DNA from: Sequoia sempervirens
Taxonomy: Eukaryota > Streptophyta > Pinopsida > Cupressales > Cupressaceae
Reading direction: 5' to 3'
Assembly (NCBI GenBank): GCA_007258455.2
Contig: VDFB02252616.1
Location: 124,913,760-124,977,759 of the forward strand
Length of the DNA stretch: 64,000 nucleotides
The number at the start of each line of letters is the position of its first letter. Position 1 is the stretch's first letter. The translations under genes and the position numbers were made by a program. This document shows, piece by piece, positions 1 through 9,689 of this stretch. The notes under the pieces were generated by a model, which was not told where the DNA came from, did no database searches, and was given only the letters and a program-made list of their open reading frames with translations.

Positions 1-868
1 ATGTCATCGATGGCTTAGCCAAAGCCTTTCATTAAATACTAATCATGCAATGTGTAGGTTTTTTAGATTCGAAGATATGGGAGAAGATCTCAATCATACC
101 CCGCTAGCTCGCAGACCTAAGGTGTCCCCCTGTTATTTGGTGCGAGGTCAGCAAAAGGAAAATGTGTGTCCTATATGGAATGTGGGGCCCAATCTCCACT
201 ATTGAGCTCATAACCCGTGGTTTTAGATCAACAACCAAGATCAAAAGCAAATGTAAATCTTAGTCATTCCCCGCTAGCTCGCAGGAGGAAGATGAAGGTT
301 GGTTAAAAGCCACGAGGTCAACAAGATTACAATGCGTAGCTCCAGCCATTTAGTTTGCAAAGTGCATAGGACCTGCCAACATGGTAGTTGGTTTCCGAGA
401 TGAATTAATGTTATTGGTCATGAGGAAGGTCAATGATGATTCATTGGATGTCAAACTGAGTTATCCCAAGATAAACCATTTGATTTTCCAACTCTTCAAG
501 AGATCAGCGGGCAGTATTCAAAGTTGGAAAATGGCACATGGTGGTCATTTTACCGTATAACTGGTAAAGCATTAATGAATTATTCCTTGCTTATGTAGTC
601 ATGTCAATCTCAATCTATGTGAAGATGTTGGCAATCATGAAGGGTGATCTACGGATTCTCATGTAGCTCAAGTTGAATGGTGATAGTACATACGCTGCCA
701 AATTGCCATGTTTGCACATGCATTTTTACTAAGCATTGATGAAGGTTTCCATTACCTTGCACAATAAATATAAGAGAAATTAACTGCTAATTGTGTCATT
801 CTTGTAGCAGTTAGAGCACTTTCTGGGCTAAGTCTAATCAAGTTTGAGTGCTTGTCTAACAAGAGAAA
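1..868. other. Unannotated stretch with a repeated 16-mer
   Basis: I see no gene, RNA or element boundary here. The only structure is a 16-base direct repeat, CCCCGCTAGCTCGCAG, at 99-114 and 269-284, each followed within about 20-40 bases by a similar 'cgaggtca' word. This may be an old tandem duplication with a ~170-base period. Confidence 0.4.
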
Positions 869-1386
869 ATGAGTAAGTCAGTAAGGAGGTCTATTCGTTT
901 GAGCTCACAAAAGCTCGGTCCTACTATTCAAGAAGGTTCTTTGGTTGACAAACCTAAGCTTGTGCCCACTAGATGCAGTAGAAGGTTGCAATTCTAGGAT
1001 GTTGCTCAACTAGTAGATGACAAAGGCAAGATTCAGTGTTCTCTATTACTAGTGTCAATAGGAAAATAAGGTATGGGCATGGCTCCTTTGAATGCCAACA
1101 CTCGCCCATTGACCTTATGAGCAACACTTCTAATGATGTAACCAAGACTGACTTCGACTACTGTCGGTATTTACCTCACTTCAATCACGGTCTGCCCTCT
1201 GATAAGGAAGTGATATTTGTGGTGCCATTGGCAGTTAAAACCTCAAGTAGACAGATTAGAACTGTATTGGGAAAGCACAAGAAAGAAGAGGAGGCTAACG
1301 TTTCCTCTCCTCCTCTAGCAACAACTAGAAGTGGGTGTGTATACCGGGGTTTGACTGTTGGTAAGGGCAGGGTGGTGGGTAAATAA
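869..1386 (+). CDS. Unrecognised basic coding fragment (doubtful)
   Basis: A short Arg/Ser-rich frame starts at the ATG at 869 and stops at 995-997 (43 codons). A second, different frame is open from 1036 to 1386 (116 codons). Both contain small basic clusters such as RRSIRL, CSRRLQ and TRSG. These loosely resemble the basic N-termini of retroelement gag proteins, but no family signature is visible. The change of frame and the lack of any neighbouring element make it more likely a decayed fragment than a gene. A long antisense frame covers the same DNA and is probably chance. Confidence 0.2.
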
Positions 1387-2227
1387 GAAGTTGTGTGGGA
1401 TGTAAAATTTTGTGTTGATGATGTTGTTGGTGGTGGTGTTGGTTTTGCGTGTGTGGCACATTTTGATGTCGATTGTGTGCCTTCGTGACAATTTGGTTGC
1501 CTGGTTTTTTTGTGTGGATAGCGAGAAAGGGGATTTTGATGACAATTTGTGTTCCCTTTTCTGATAGTAGTTACAACTTTAGCTTTCCCCAGTTGCACTA
1601 TGTTTTGCAGATTCAACGTGTGCGAAGTTTTGAAATGAAAGTCAAATGAAATGGAGATTTTGTTCAAATGAAAATTTGTGGTGAAATTACATTTGATCCC
1701 AAAGCTTGTTGCTCCCTTGTCATATAAAAGGGAATTCAAGGCTCATTTGTAGGGAGAGAACTGATGGAAGCTCTAGCTAGGTTTTGAGTTGAATATATGG
1801 GTAGAAAGATAGGAATAGAATAGATAGCCTGTTTTGAGTTTTGGATGAATATATGCAAATTATCTTAAATTGTATGCATATATGACTTATAAGCATGAAT
1901 AAATGTATAATTCTAATATATTCTCTCTCCTTATGTGGATTTGAGTGAATTTTGAATGAAATGTTAATGATGTTGTCATTCTTCTTTTGAGAATTTGTTC
2001 AATTGTGTGTCTATGTTTTTGCTTTGATTCAAGAAAATCAATTAAATGCTTAAATGGAGTCATAAGTTTACAATTATTTACAAAGGATTTGATAAGTAGT
2101 AATATATCAGAGAATTGAGCTCCATAATGTAAGGTATTATATGAGTAGTCCATTCTATTAAATTCTTGGGTCATTTCTGCTAAGGTAAATGGGTAACTAA
2201 ATATTTAACTGATGAAGAATAAAAGAA
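1387..2227. other. No recognisable feature
   Basis: AT-rich sequence with T/G-rich tracts around 1400-1530. I could not identify a coding frame with family motifs, a repeat or element ends. Confidence 0.4.
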
Positions 2228-3235
2228 TAATATGTAAATGGGTCACTCCTCACTCCCTCTATCTCTCTCCCCTTAACCCTAAACCCTTAAACCCTCTACC
2301 CTCTACCCTTAACCCTCCCTTCCTTTATCTCTCTCTCTCAAGTCTCTCCCTCCTAGCACCACTCCTTTCTAAGGTCTCTCTACTCCTCCTCACTCACTCA
2401 CTCTATCTCCAGTCTCTCCCTCCTACCCCTTCTCCCTCCTTCCATTATTTCCTCCACCAACCTTCTTCCCCTTCCCTCCCCTCCACCATCTCCCCTCCCA
2501 GGTCTCTCTCTCCTCTCTCCCCTCTACCCCTTAACCTTAACCCTTCTTCCTAAACCCTCTACCCTCTATCTCTCTCCTTCCTCCCTTTCTCCCTCTATCA
2601 AAGTCTCACCACCTCTCCTTCTCTTGGGTCTCTCTCTCCACTCACTCCTATCTTTTGTCCCCTCTACCCATGGCCTCTACCCTCTATCTCTCTCCCTCCT
2701 CCTCTCTCTCATTGAGATCCTCTGTCTCTCCCTCTGCCATGACCCCTAGGTATGTGCATGACCTCCAAGCTGACCCAAACCCTCTCTCCACCCCTCTCTT
2801 TCTCTCAAGTCTCCTCCACCCCCCCCTTGATCTCTTGGGGTCTCTATCTCCACTCCCTCCCTATATATGTCCTCCCCTCTGCCATAAACCTAAACTATAA
2901 GCCATAACCTAAACCCCTAAACCCCTAAACCCTTCGCTCCTCCACCCTCATTTAACCTCCATCTCTCTCCACTCCCTCCCTCTTTCCCTCTGGCTCCGTC
3001 TCACCTCCTACCCCTCCCTCTCTTAGGTCCTCTCTCTCTCTCTCCACTCTTATGTCCCTCCCTCACCCCTCTCTCTCTCTCCAAGTCTCTCCCTCCTACC
3101 CCTCTCTCCTCTCTTGGGTATCCTCCTCCTCACTCACTCTCTCCATCTCTCTCCCTCTGCCCATGGCCCTAGGCCTTAGGCCCTTAACTTGGTTAAGAGC
3201 TCCTAGGCCATGGGCCATGGCCATGGACTCCTAAA
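2228..3235. repeat. C/T-rich low-complexity tract with CCCTAA telomere-like words
   Basis: About 1 kb in which the plus strand is almost only C and T (CTCTCTCC, CCCTCC, CTCTACC). Words such as ccctaaaccct are scattered through it, densest at 2268-2310, 2520-2560 and 2880-2935. The 60-113 codon Ser/Leu/Pro frames here are translations of the low-complexity DNA. It lies just left of TTAGGG-strand repeats, so the telomere-like strand changes between ~2.9 and ~3.35 kb. Confidence 0.8.
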
Positions 3236-3339
3236 TATTAGGTGTGTATTAAAACATTATAGAAATTATAAATTTTTGGAGTCTGTAGGAATTGAATGGT
3301 AAAAATGGCAGTGAATGGGAAAATCTAAGGCAATTTATT

Positions 3340-3880
3340 TTCAGCTAAAAGTTAGAGTTCAATTAGGATTAGTGTTCACTTAGGGTTAGGTTTAGGGTTC
3401 AATTAATGTTCAATTTGGGTTAGGATTGAGGATGAGGTTGAGGTTTAATTAAGGTTATGAATTCAATAAGAGTTCAAATAGGGTCAAGGTTAAGGTTAGG
3501 GTTGGGGTTAAGGTTCAATTAGGATAAGAATTAGTGTTAGGGTTAGGATTAGAGTTCAACTGTAGTTCAAAGTTAGGGTTATGGTACAATTAGGACTAGT
3601 GTTCAATAGATGTTCAATTAGGGTTAATGCTTAATTAAGGTTAGTTTTAAAGTTTAATTAGGGTTTGGGTTAGGGTTGGGATTATGAATCAAGTAGGTTT
3701 GGGTTAGGGTTTGATTAGAGTTAGGTTTAGGGTTTAGTTAGAGTTAGGGTTAGGGTTAGGGGTAGAATTCAATTATGCTTAGTGGTCAATTACAATTAGA
3801 TTTAGTGTTCAATTAGGGTAAGGGTTAGATTCCAAATAGGGTTGAGGTTTATTAGGGTTAAGTTAGAATAGAATAAAGTT
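3340..3880. repeat. Degenerate interstitial telomere-like repeat (TTAGGG strand)
   Basis: Many TTAGGG and GGTTAGGGTT words on the plus strand are separated by 'ttcaatta' spacers, giving a loose 15-25 base unit of GGGTTCAATTAGGGTTAG type. Short perfect stretches occur, for example near 3741-3765. The degenerate, spaced form and internal location indicate an old interstitial telomere-like block rather than a chromosome end. Confidence 0.85.
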
Positions 3881-4262
3881 TTGTGTTTAATTATGATATC
3901 TAGAATTTAGTATAATTTTTAGAAAATGAAAAATGATTTGCACCAAAGAAAAATAGAAAAGTTGATTTTATATAGATCTTATTTCTTAATTTATTCTAAA
4001 ATTCTAATTAATAATTTTTTAATTAATTTAAAATGAATATTTAATTTAATTTAATTTAATTGTATTAGATAATTAGTAAAACTAAATAGATAATAAATAT
4101 TTTATGGATTTTAAAAATTAGAATTTAGTTTAATTTTATTTGTAATGTCAAATATTAAAATTTTAGATTGAAATACTTAATTTATTTTAAAATACTTATA
4201 ATTAATGTTGAATTTATAAACTAATATTAAGAAATTAATAAATATAACCCTAATAATATGTT
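3881..4262. other. AT-rich spacer
   Basis: Very AT-rich sequence with runs such as aatttaatttaattt near 4035-4060. There is no coding or repeat-element signature. It separates the first telomere-like block from the solo LTR. Confidence 0.5.
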
Positions 4263-4267
4263 ATTAG

Positions 4268-5463
4268 TGTTGAAAAATGAGGTGTTTTCTTAGCTTAATA
4301 CTCTGTAAAACTTTAATATTGCTGATCTAAGTAAGCTCTTTCTTTGTTACATATATTCTTTGTGGGCGATTATCTTGATTAATTAATTTTATTGTTGTAG
4401 AATGAAGAGAGAAGTTGATAGAAGAACTAGATAGGATATTAGAAAGATCACACAAGATATAACATGGAGAAACCCTTTCGGGAAAAAACTCCACCAAGAA
4501 TTATTCTATTATTAAATCTTTGAATTACAATAGATCCAATTCTTGTTTGAGAATGCTTCGTTTGTCTTTTTCAATCTTCTTCACACCTGCAATAACAAAC
4601 TCACAACTCTATTCAACTTTCTTGAGATAAATAGGCTTTAATCAGCTTTGTAAACCCAACATGAGTTACAATTACAATGCACAAGCCCTATCCCTAAAAG
4701 GTACGCCATATCTCATGCAAATAGGGTTATCTCATGAAGAACAATGCTAAAAAATGTGCTTCATCCATTTGGGTGTCCTAAATTGAAGCTACAACTCAAC
4801 CTTCAGTATGTTGATAATTCCAAAGCTCTTCCTCAAAGTTGGTGCCCTTAAGTAATCCTACTTAATTGAGCCTTCAAAAATATCTTATCATGCATGAGAG
4901 GTAAATCCAAGAAAGCATCTTGGGCACCCAAGCTGGCTCCAAATGATTTCTAGTTAACTGAAACATTTACTCAACACCATTCATGCAAGAATGGTCATCC
5001 CCTATTAACTGGAGGTAGTCCCTGTTATCTGTCATACAAGTCAATGTTATTAGCCATGCATTCCAAGTTAACTGAAGCTAACTACATGCAACTCAAAATA
5101 ACCAACATGCATGCAACTACAGATAACTGAACCATAACTGAACTAAACTAAACTAAACTGAACTAAACTTCAAACATGCAAACATCAAATCCTGACTCCT
5201 AGGATCTTTATATGCATTCAGAAGTGTTAACTATTACTCTGTATAGTTAACTGAACACAAGGTGAGTGTCACCTTACCATGTGTGCACCCACATGTTCCT
5301 ATTATTTAGGAATAACTACAAATGTCAATTTCATGATTTATTTCATCCAATTAATTAATCTCATCCTAATCTTAGTGTTATTGAACACATTCCAAGAACT
5401 TAGGAGATACATGAAATAATTAATGTTTAGGATTTGCAATTAAATGGCATCCTATTTCCAACA
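4268..5463 (-). mobile_element. Solo LTR (Copia-like), 1196 bp
   Basis: The segment begins TGTTGAAAAATG and ends TTTCCAACA, so it has the TG...CA ends of an LTR with TGTTG/CAACA inverted termini. It is flanked by a perfect 5-bp duplication, ATTAG, at 4263-4267 and 5464-5468. Read on the minus strand it starts TGTTGGAAATAGG. Around 4460-4490 it carries the antisense of a 'cccgaaagggtttctcc' motif that I associate with the R/U5 part of plant Copia LTRs. No internal domain or second LTR adjoins it, so it is best explained as a solo LTR left by LTR-LTR recombination. Its right end abuts the second telomere-like block. Confidence 0.8.
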
Positions 5464-6235
5464 ATTAGGATTAGGGTTAGTGTTAGTATTAAATTAGGGT
5501 TAGAATTATGGTTCAATTGTGTTAGGGTTTAATTAGGGTTAGTGCTCATTAAGGGTTAGGGTTCAATTAGGGCAAAGATTTAGATGGGCTTATGGTTAGG
5601 GTTAGAAATAGTGTTTAATTAGTCTTAGAGTTAAAAATAGGGTTCAATTAGGCCCAGGGTTAAAATTACGATTCAATTAGGGTTAGGGTTCAATTAAAGG
5701 TATGATTATATTTCAATTAGGGTTATGATTCAATTATGGTTAGGGTTTTGGTAAATTATAATTATCTCACATATATGAGTTTGGGGTTAGAGCTAGGATC
5801 TTGATTTAATTAAGCTCAGCCTTAAGGTTAAGGTTAGGGTTTAATTAAGCTCAAGGTTAGGGTTAAGGTTAAGGTCGAGGTTTGATTAGGGTTATAATTA
5901 GAATTAAGGTTGTCATGAGAAGTATGGTTAGTCTTAAACTAAGGATTATGAATAGCATTAGAGTTATGGTTAGGGTTAGAATTATAATTAAGATTACAAT
6001 TAGGGTTAGAATGAGAAGGGTTAGGATTATAATTATATATAGACTTAGGTTTGGGATTAACATTAGAGTTAAGGTTAGGTTAGGTTTACCATTTAATTAA
6101 AGTTGGGGTTCTAGGATAAAGCTTGGGTTCAATGATAGGGTTAGGGTTGGGGTTAGAGTTAAATTTATATTACAAATAGGGTTAGGGTTCAATTAGGTTT
6201 AAGGTTAAGGTTAGATTAGGGTTATGATTCAATCT
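5464..6235. repeat. Degenerate interstitial telomere-like repeat (TTAGGG strand), second block
   Basis: The same loose GGGTTCAATTAGGGTTAG pattern as the 3.3-3.9 kb block resumes directly after the solo LTR and runs to about 6235. Ile/Val/Arg-rich frames near 5870-6100 are simply the translation of the repeat on either strand. The two blocks may once have been closer, separated by the AT-rich spacer and the LTR insertion. Confidence 0.85.
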
Positions 6236-6365
6236 CAACAATAATTCTCACTCTAATTCTAACCCTAAACTTAATCGTAAAACTAACACTAACACTATTT
6301 TTAACCCCAACCCTAACTAAATATATATCTAACCCTAACCTTAATTCTATAACTAAAAGTAATTC
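6236..6365. repeat. Telomere-like repeat in opposite orientation (CCCTAA strand)
   Basis: At about 6235 the pattern flips. The plus strand now reads ctaaccctaa, aaccctaactaa and aaccctaacctta, so this segment is inverted relative to 5464-6235 and forms a head-to-head telomere-like junction. Confidence 0.75.
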
Positions 6366-6397
6366 TAATCTTGTCTTTTATGTTGTGTTGCAAATGC

Positions 6398-6553
6398 TAC
6401 TAGCATATATATTATTATTGATTAATATATATATAATATGCCAGAGATATCTTTTTCGAGGCACCTATTTTATAATAGTACAATAGACACATCAAAGCGA
6501 CATCTCTCGGCATATTTTATATATATTATTAATAAATAATATATATGCTAGTA
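6398..6553. mobile_element. MITE-like palindromic element, ~156 bp
   Basis: Near-perfect terminal inverted repeats of about 50 bp start TACTAGCATATATATTATT at the left and mirror this at the right (ending in ATATATATGCTAGTA). They extend inward to 'atgcc(a/g)agagat'. A ~50-bp non-repeated centre separates them. Termini begin with TA, compatible with a TA target duplication as in Tc1/mariner-type MITEs, but the family is not identified. It lies just right of the telomere-like blocks. Confidence 0.7.
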
Positions 6554-7278
6554 AGTATTTAATAAATTAAATAAAATAAATATATCAATTTTTTAAAATA
6601 TAATTAATAAAATAATTAAAAAATGAATGAATATTATTTTAAAATTATTATATATATATCAAAAAAAATTCATTAATAATTATTTCATTTTATTTCACAA
6701 TTATTTTTATTAATTGTATTTTAAAAGATATATATTTTATTTTTTATATATTAAAGTATGAAACATTTTTATCCTTTAAAAATGATTTTATTACATATAT
6801 TTTAAAACTTGATATATTATTATATTTGTTTTATTATATGTATATATCAATTTTTGTAGTGTATAAGAATTATTTTATCAATCATATTTTAAAATTGATA
6901 TTTTATTTTATTTTATTTATTAAATGTATATAACAAAATATGAAGCAGTTACTTCAAAATTATTTTATTAATTATATTTAAAATAATTCAAAGTAAAACA
7001 AAATTATTTTTAAAGAACAAAAATTTATTCTATATTTTTAAGAATTTAAATATACAACAATTTTTAAAAGTTTTCAAAAGTAGAGAATAATTTTTTAAAG
7101 AAAAAAATTATATTGAACATACTAAGGAAGTATGCAGCAGCTAATTAATGAAATGTACATTAACTGACACTGGCAACCATTAACAAAAGTGCGGCAGGCA
7201 TAAGCCATGCAGATGCCCATGCCTTTTTTTAGGCTGGATAGCCATTGCCTCACCATAATACTTGTTGCCAAGGAGATC
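6554..7278. other. Very AT-rich stretch
   Basis: Mostly A/T homopolymer-rich sequence to about 7110, then ~170 bases of mixed composition leading into the 275-bp array. No gene or element ends seen. Confidence 0.5.
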
Positions 7279-8143
7279 CACGTGGCACTCGCCCATGATA
7301 TCACAATCAATAAAGAACTCACAACTTTTGATCACGCGATGGTGGGCAACCATGGATCTCAACCATCGACAATCATGTTCATTCAGCACAGTCGCCAACC
7401 TTGCTATTAAACATCGAGCACCTTTCTACCGAGATTATAACATCTTCGTTGATTTAAAACATGTGCATCTTATAACTGCTTTAGTAACCCGCAACATAAT
7501 GTATTAAAGACGCATCAAAGTATTTATCATTCCTTTGGCTTCACTGGATGAGACACGTGGTGCTCGTCTGTGATATCGCAATCAATAAAGACCTTGAAAC
7601 TTTTGATCACGCGATGGCAGGCAACCATGGATCTCAACCATCGGCAATCCTGTTCATTCAACACAGTCACCAGCCTTGTTATTAACCATCGAGCACCTTT
7701 CTACCGAGATTATAACATCTTTGTTGATTTAAAAAATGTGCATCTTATAATTGCTTTAGTAACCCGCGGCATAATGTATTAAATATGCATCAAAGTATTT
7801 ATCGTTCCTTCAGCTTCACCAGATAAGACACGTGGCGCTTTCCAATGATATCGCAATCAATAAAGACCTCACAACTTTTGATCATGCGATGGTGGGCAAC
7901 AGTGGATCTCAACCATCGGCAATCTTGTTCATTCAACACAGTTGCTAGCCTTGTTATTAACCATCGAGCACCTTTCTACCAGGATTATAACATCTTTGTT
8001 GATTTAAAACACATGAATCTTATAACTGCTTTAGTAACCCGTGGCATAATGTATTAAAGACGCATCAAAGTATTTATCATTCCTTCAGCTTCACCGGATG
8101 AGACACGTGGCACTTTCCCATGATATCATGATCAACAAAGACA
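7279..8143. repeat. Tandem array, 275-bp unit, ~3.1 copies
   Basis: The motif CACGTGG occurs at 7279, 7554, 7829 and 8104, exactly 275 bases apart each time. The intervening sequence is about 90% alike between units, with no net insertion or deletion. The fourth unit is cut short after ~40 bases. Each unit carries a CACGTG (G-box) core, a 'gatatcacaatcaataaag' segment, and an open stretch of ~70 codons with near-identical translations. Because 275 is not a multiple of three, the array cannot be read as one protein repeat, and I regard the open frames as incidental. No family identified; satellite-like or element-derived. Confidence 0.85.
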
Positions 8144-8244
8144 GTGTGGTGGGGTCATTGTGGGATGGCAAGGAACGGCTAAGATCACACGACGATTGAT
8201 CTACGGCCATGTGAACTTGTCCCTCTACAAAATAAAAACATTTA

Positions 8245-9261
8245 TTAGGGGAGAGGGCCCAGTAGTCATGTGAGGTGAAAAATAAAAACATTTACTAGGG
8301 GAGAGGGCACACTCAATCGTGATGATAATACCCAGTCTTACCACATATTTATACTATATATTGTAAATAAACAATCCAAATGTAAATAAAGAAAAAACCA
8401 AATGTTGATAAAAAATGGACCCATACTTAAACACATGAGAACCTCTAAATGTTAAATATGAAAAAAACATAAATACATTCATGAAGAAGTGAAATAAGTA
8501 TTTTTTTGTTTCAAATAAAATATCCCAACTCTCCACTATAACTATATCATTTAAAAAATAAAATGCTCGTTTAATAAAATAAGACACTCATTTAAACAAG
8601 TATTGTTATCATAGTGAAAAAATATTGTTCTTATGTGTACAACAATTGGGGTAGCAATGTACAAGCATTGGATAATTTTATATTAATAGTTTTTCCTATC
8701 ACAAATATAGAAGGTGAGCACAATAAATAACATGTATTTTCCCATTAAATGTGAAGGATTTTCAAAAAGTTTTTGTATTCAACGATTGGTCCATTTTTGT
8801 TCAATAGAAGTTGTATTTTAAATCATTATGTGTTGTTTTTATAACAACAAATAGATTTTTTGTGTTCAACTATCAATCCATATGTGTAGAATATAAAAGG
8901 TAGAGATATCAAATATTTATGGTTATTAATAAGTATTTGGTCCACTTGGGTTGTATATTAATTTTAATTTAAATAAAAATATCATATTCTACAAGCAACA
9001 AATGATATTTTTTTGGTTCAACTATTGGGGGTTCCATGATTAAGTTTTGGTCGAACCTTTAAAAAGTCAAATTTTAGACACTTCTCAAAAGATCTTCTGA
9101 TGTGGCGAGTTGGATGATGAGTCATGCCTCCAAATCTTAGTTATAGATAAATAAGAGACCAGTCTACATTTAAAAACAAAAATGAAGGTTCTATGATATT
9201 CTAGTCAATTGCTACATGCTAAGAAAGTTAGTTTGCACGACTATTGGGCCCTCTCCCCTAA
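8245..9261. mobile_element. Non-autonomous TIR element, ~1.0 kb
   Basis: A 23-bp terminal inverted repeat is visible: left TTAGGGGAGAGGGCCCAGTAG... at 8245-8267, and its inverse, ending CCCTCTCCCCTAA, at 9239-9261, with one mismatch. The interior is AT-rich and non-coding. A partial extra copy of the terminal sequence lies 50 bases inside the left end (aataaaaacattta then ctaggggagaggg, at 8281-8308), with its flank duplicated, suggesting a terminal duplication. The superfamily cannot be assigned and the target duplication is not clear. Confidence 0.6.
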
Positions 9262-9375
9262 AGGAATAAGGGGACATCACTAGATCAATGACAAACAATG
9301 ACATAAGTTGTTTTAACGAGGGAACACGGGACCAACAAAAGACTTAGGAAAAATAAAGTCAGGGGAAGGAAATAA

Positions 9376-9475
9376 NNNNNNNNNNNNNNNNNNNNNNNNN
9401 NNNNNNNNNNNNNNNNNNNNNNNNNNNNNNNNNNNNNNNNNNNNNNNNNNNNNNNNNNNNNNNNNNNNNNNNNNN
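9376..9475. other. Assembly gap (100 N)
   Basis: Exactly 100 undetermined bases, the conventional placeholder for a scaffold gap of unknown size. Linkage and distance between 0-9.4 kb and the rest are therefore not certain. The 5' exons of the gene that follows may be missing. Confidence 0.98.
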
Positions 9476-9689
9476 TGTGTATTTGTATGTGCGATAAAAT
9501 CAATAATTGCAGGGGAAGAGTTGCTAATCGATTACAATTTGAATCATTTAGTTACAAACACAGTTACTATGGGGGTGGTATGTACTATGTACCATTTTAC
9601 CCAACCTCCAATTAATGACTCCAATATACCATTTTATTCTTATGTTTTTTTTTGTAAGTCTATTGGTTTCATTTCGGTAATATTTTTTT

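Noticed and set aside
1185..1739. 184-codon minus-strand open frame
   Set aside because: Low-complexity Thr/Ser/His composition, overlaps another open frame on the plus strand, no family motif; probably a chance frame in stop-poor sequence.
5869..6100. Ile/Leu- and Ile/Arg-rich open frames on both strands
   Set aside because: Direct translations of degenerate TTAGGG repeats.
2228..6365. True chromosome end
   Set aside because: Repeats are degenerate, change strand and are followed by ordinary sequence on both sides.
7262..8057. Three similar ~70-81 codon proteins in a row, as a small gene family
   Set aside because: They are the same segment of an exact 275-bp tandem repeat. The frame is not continuous across units because 275 is not divisible by three, and no gene signals accompany them.
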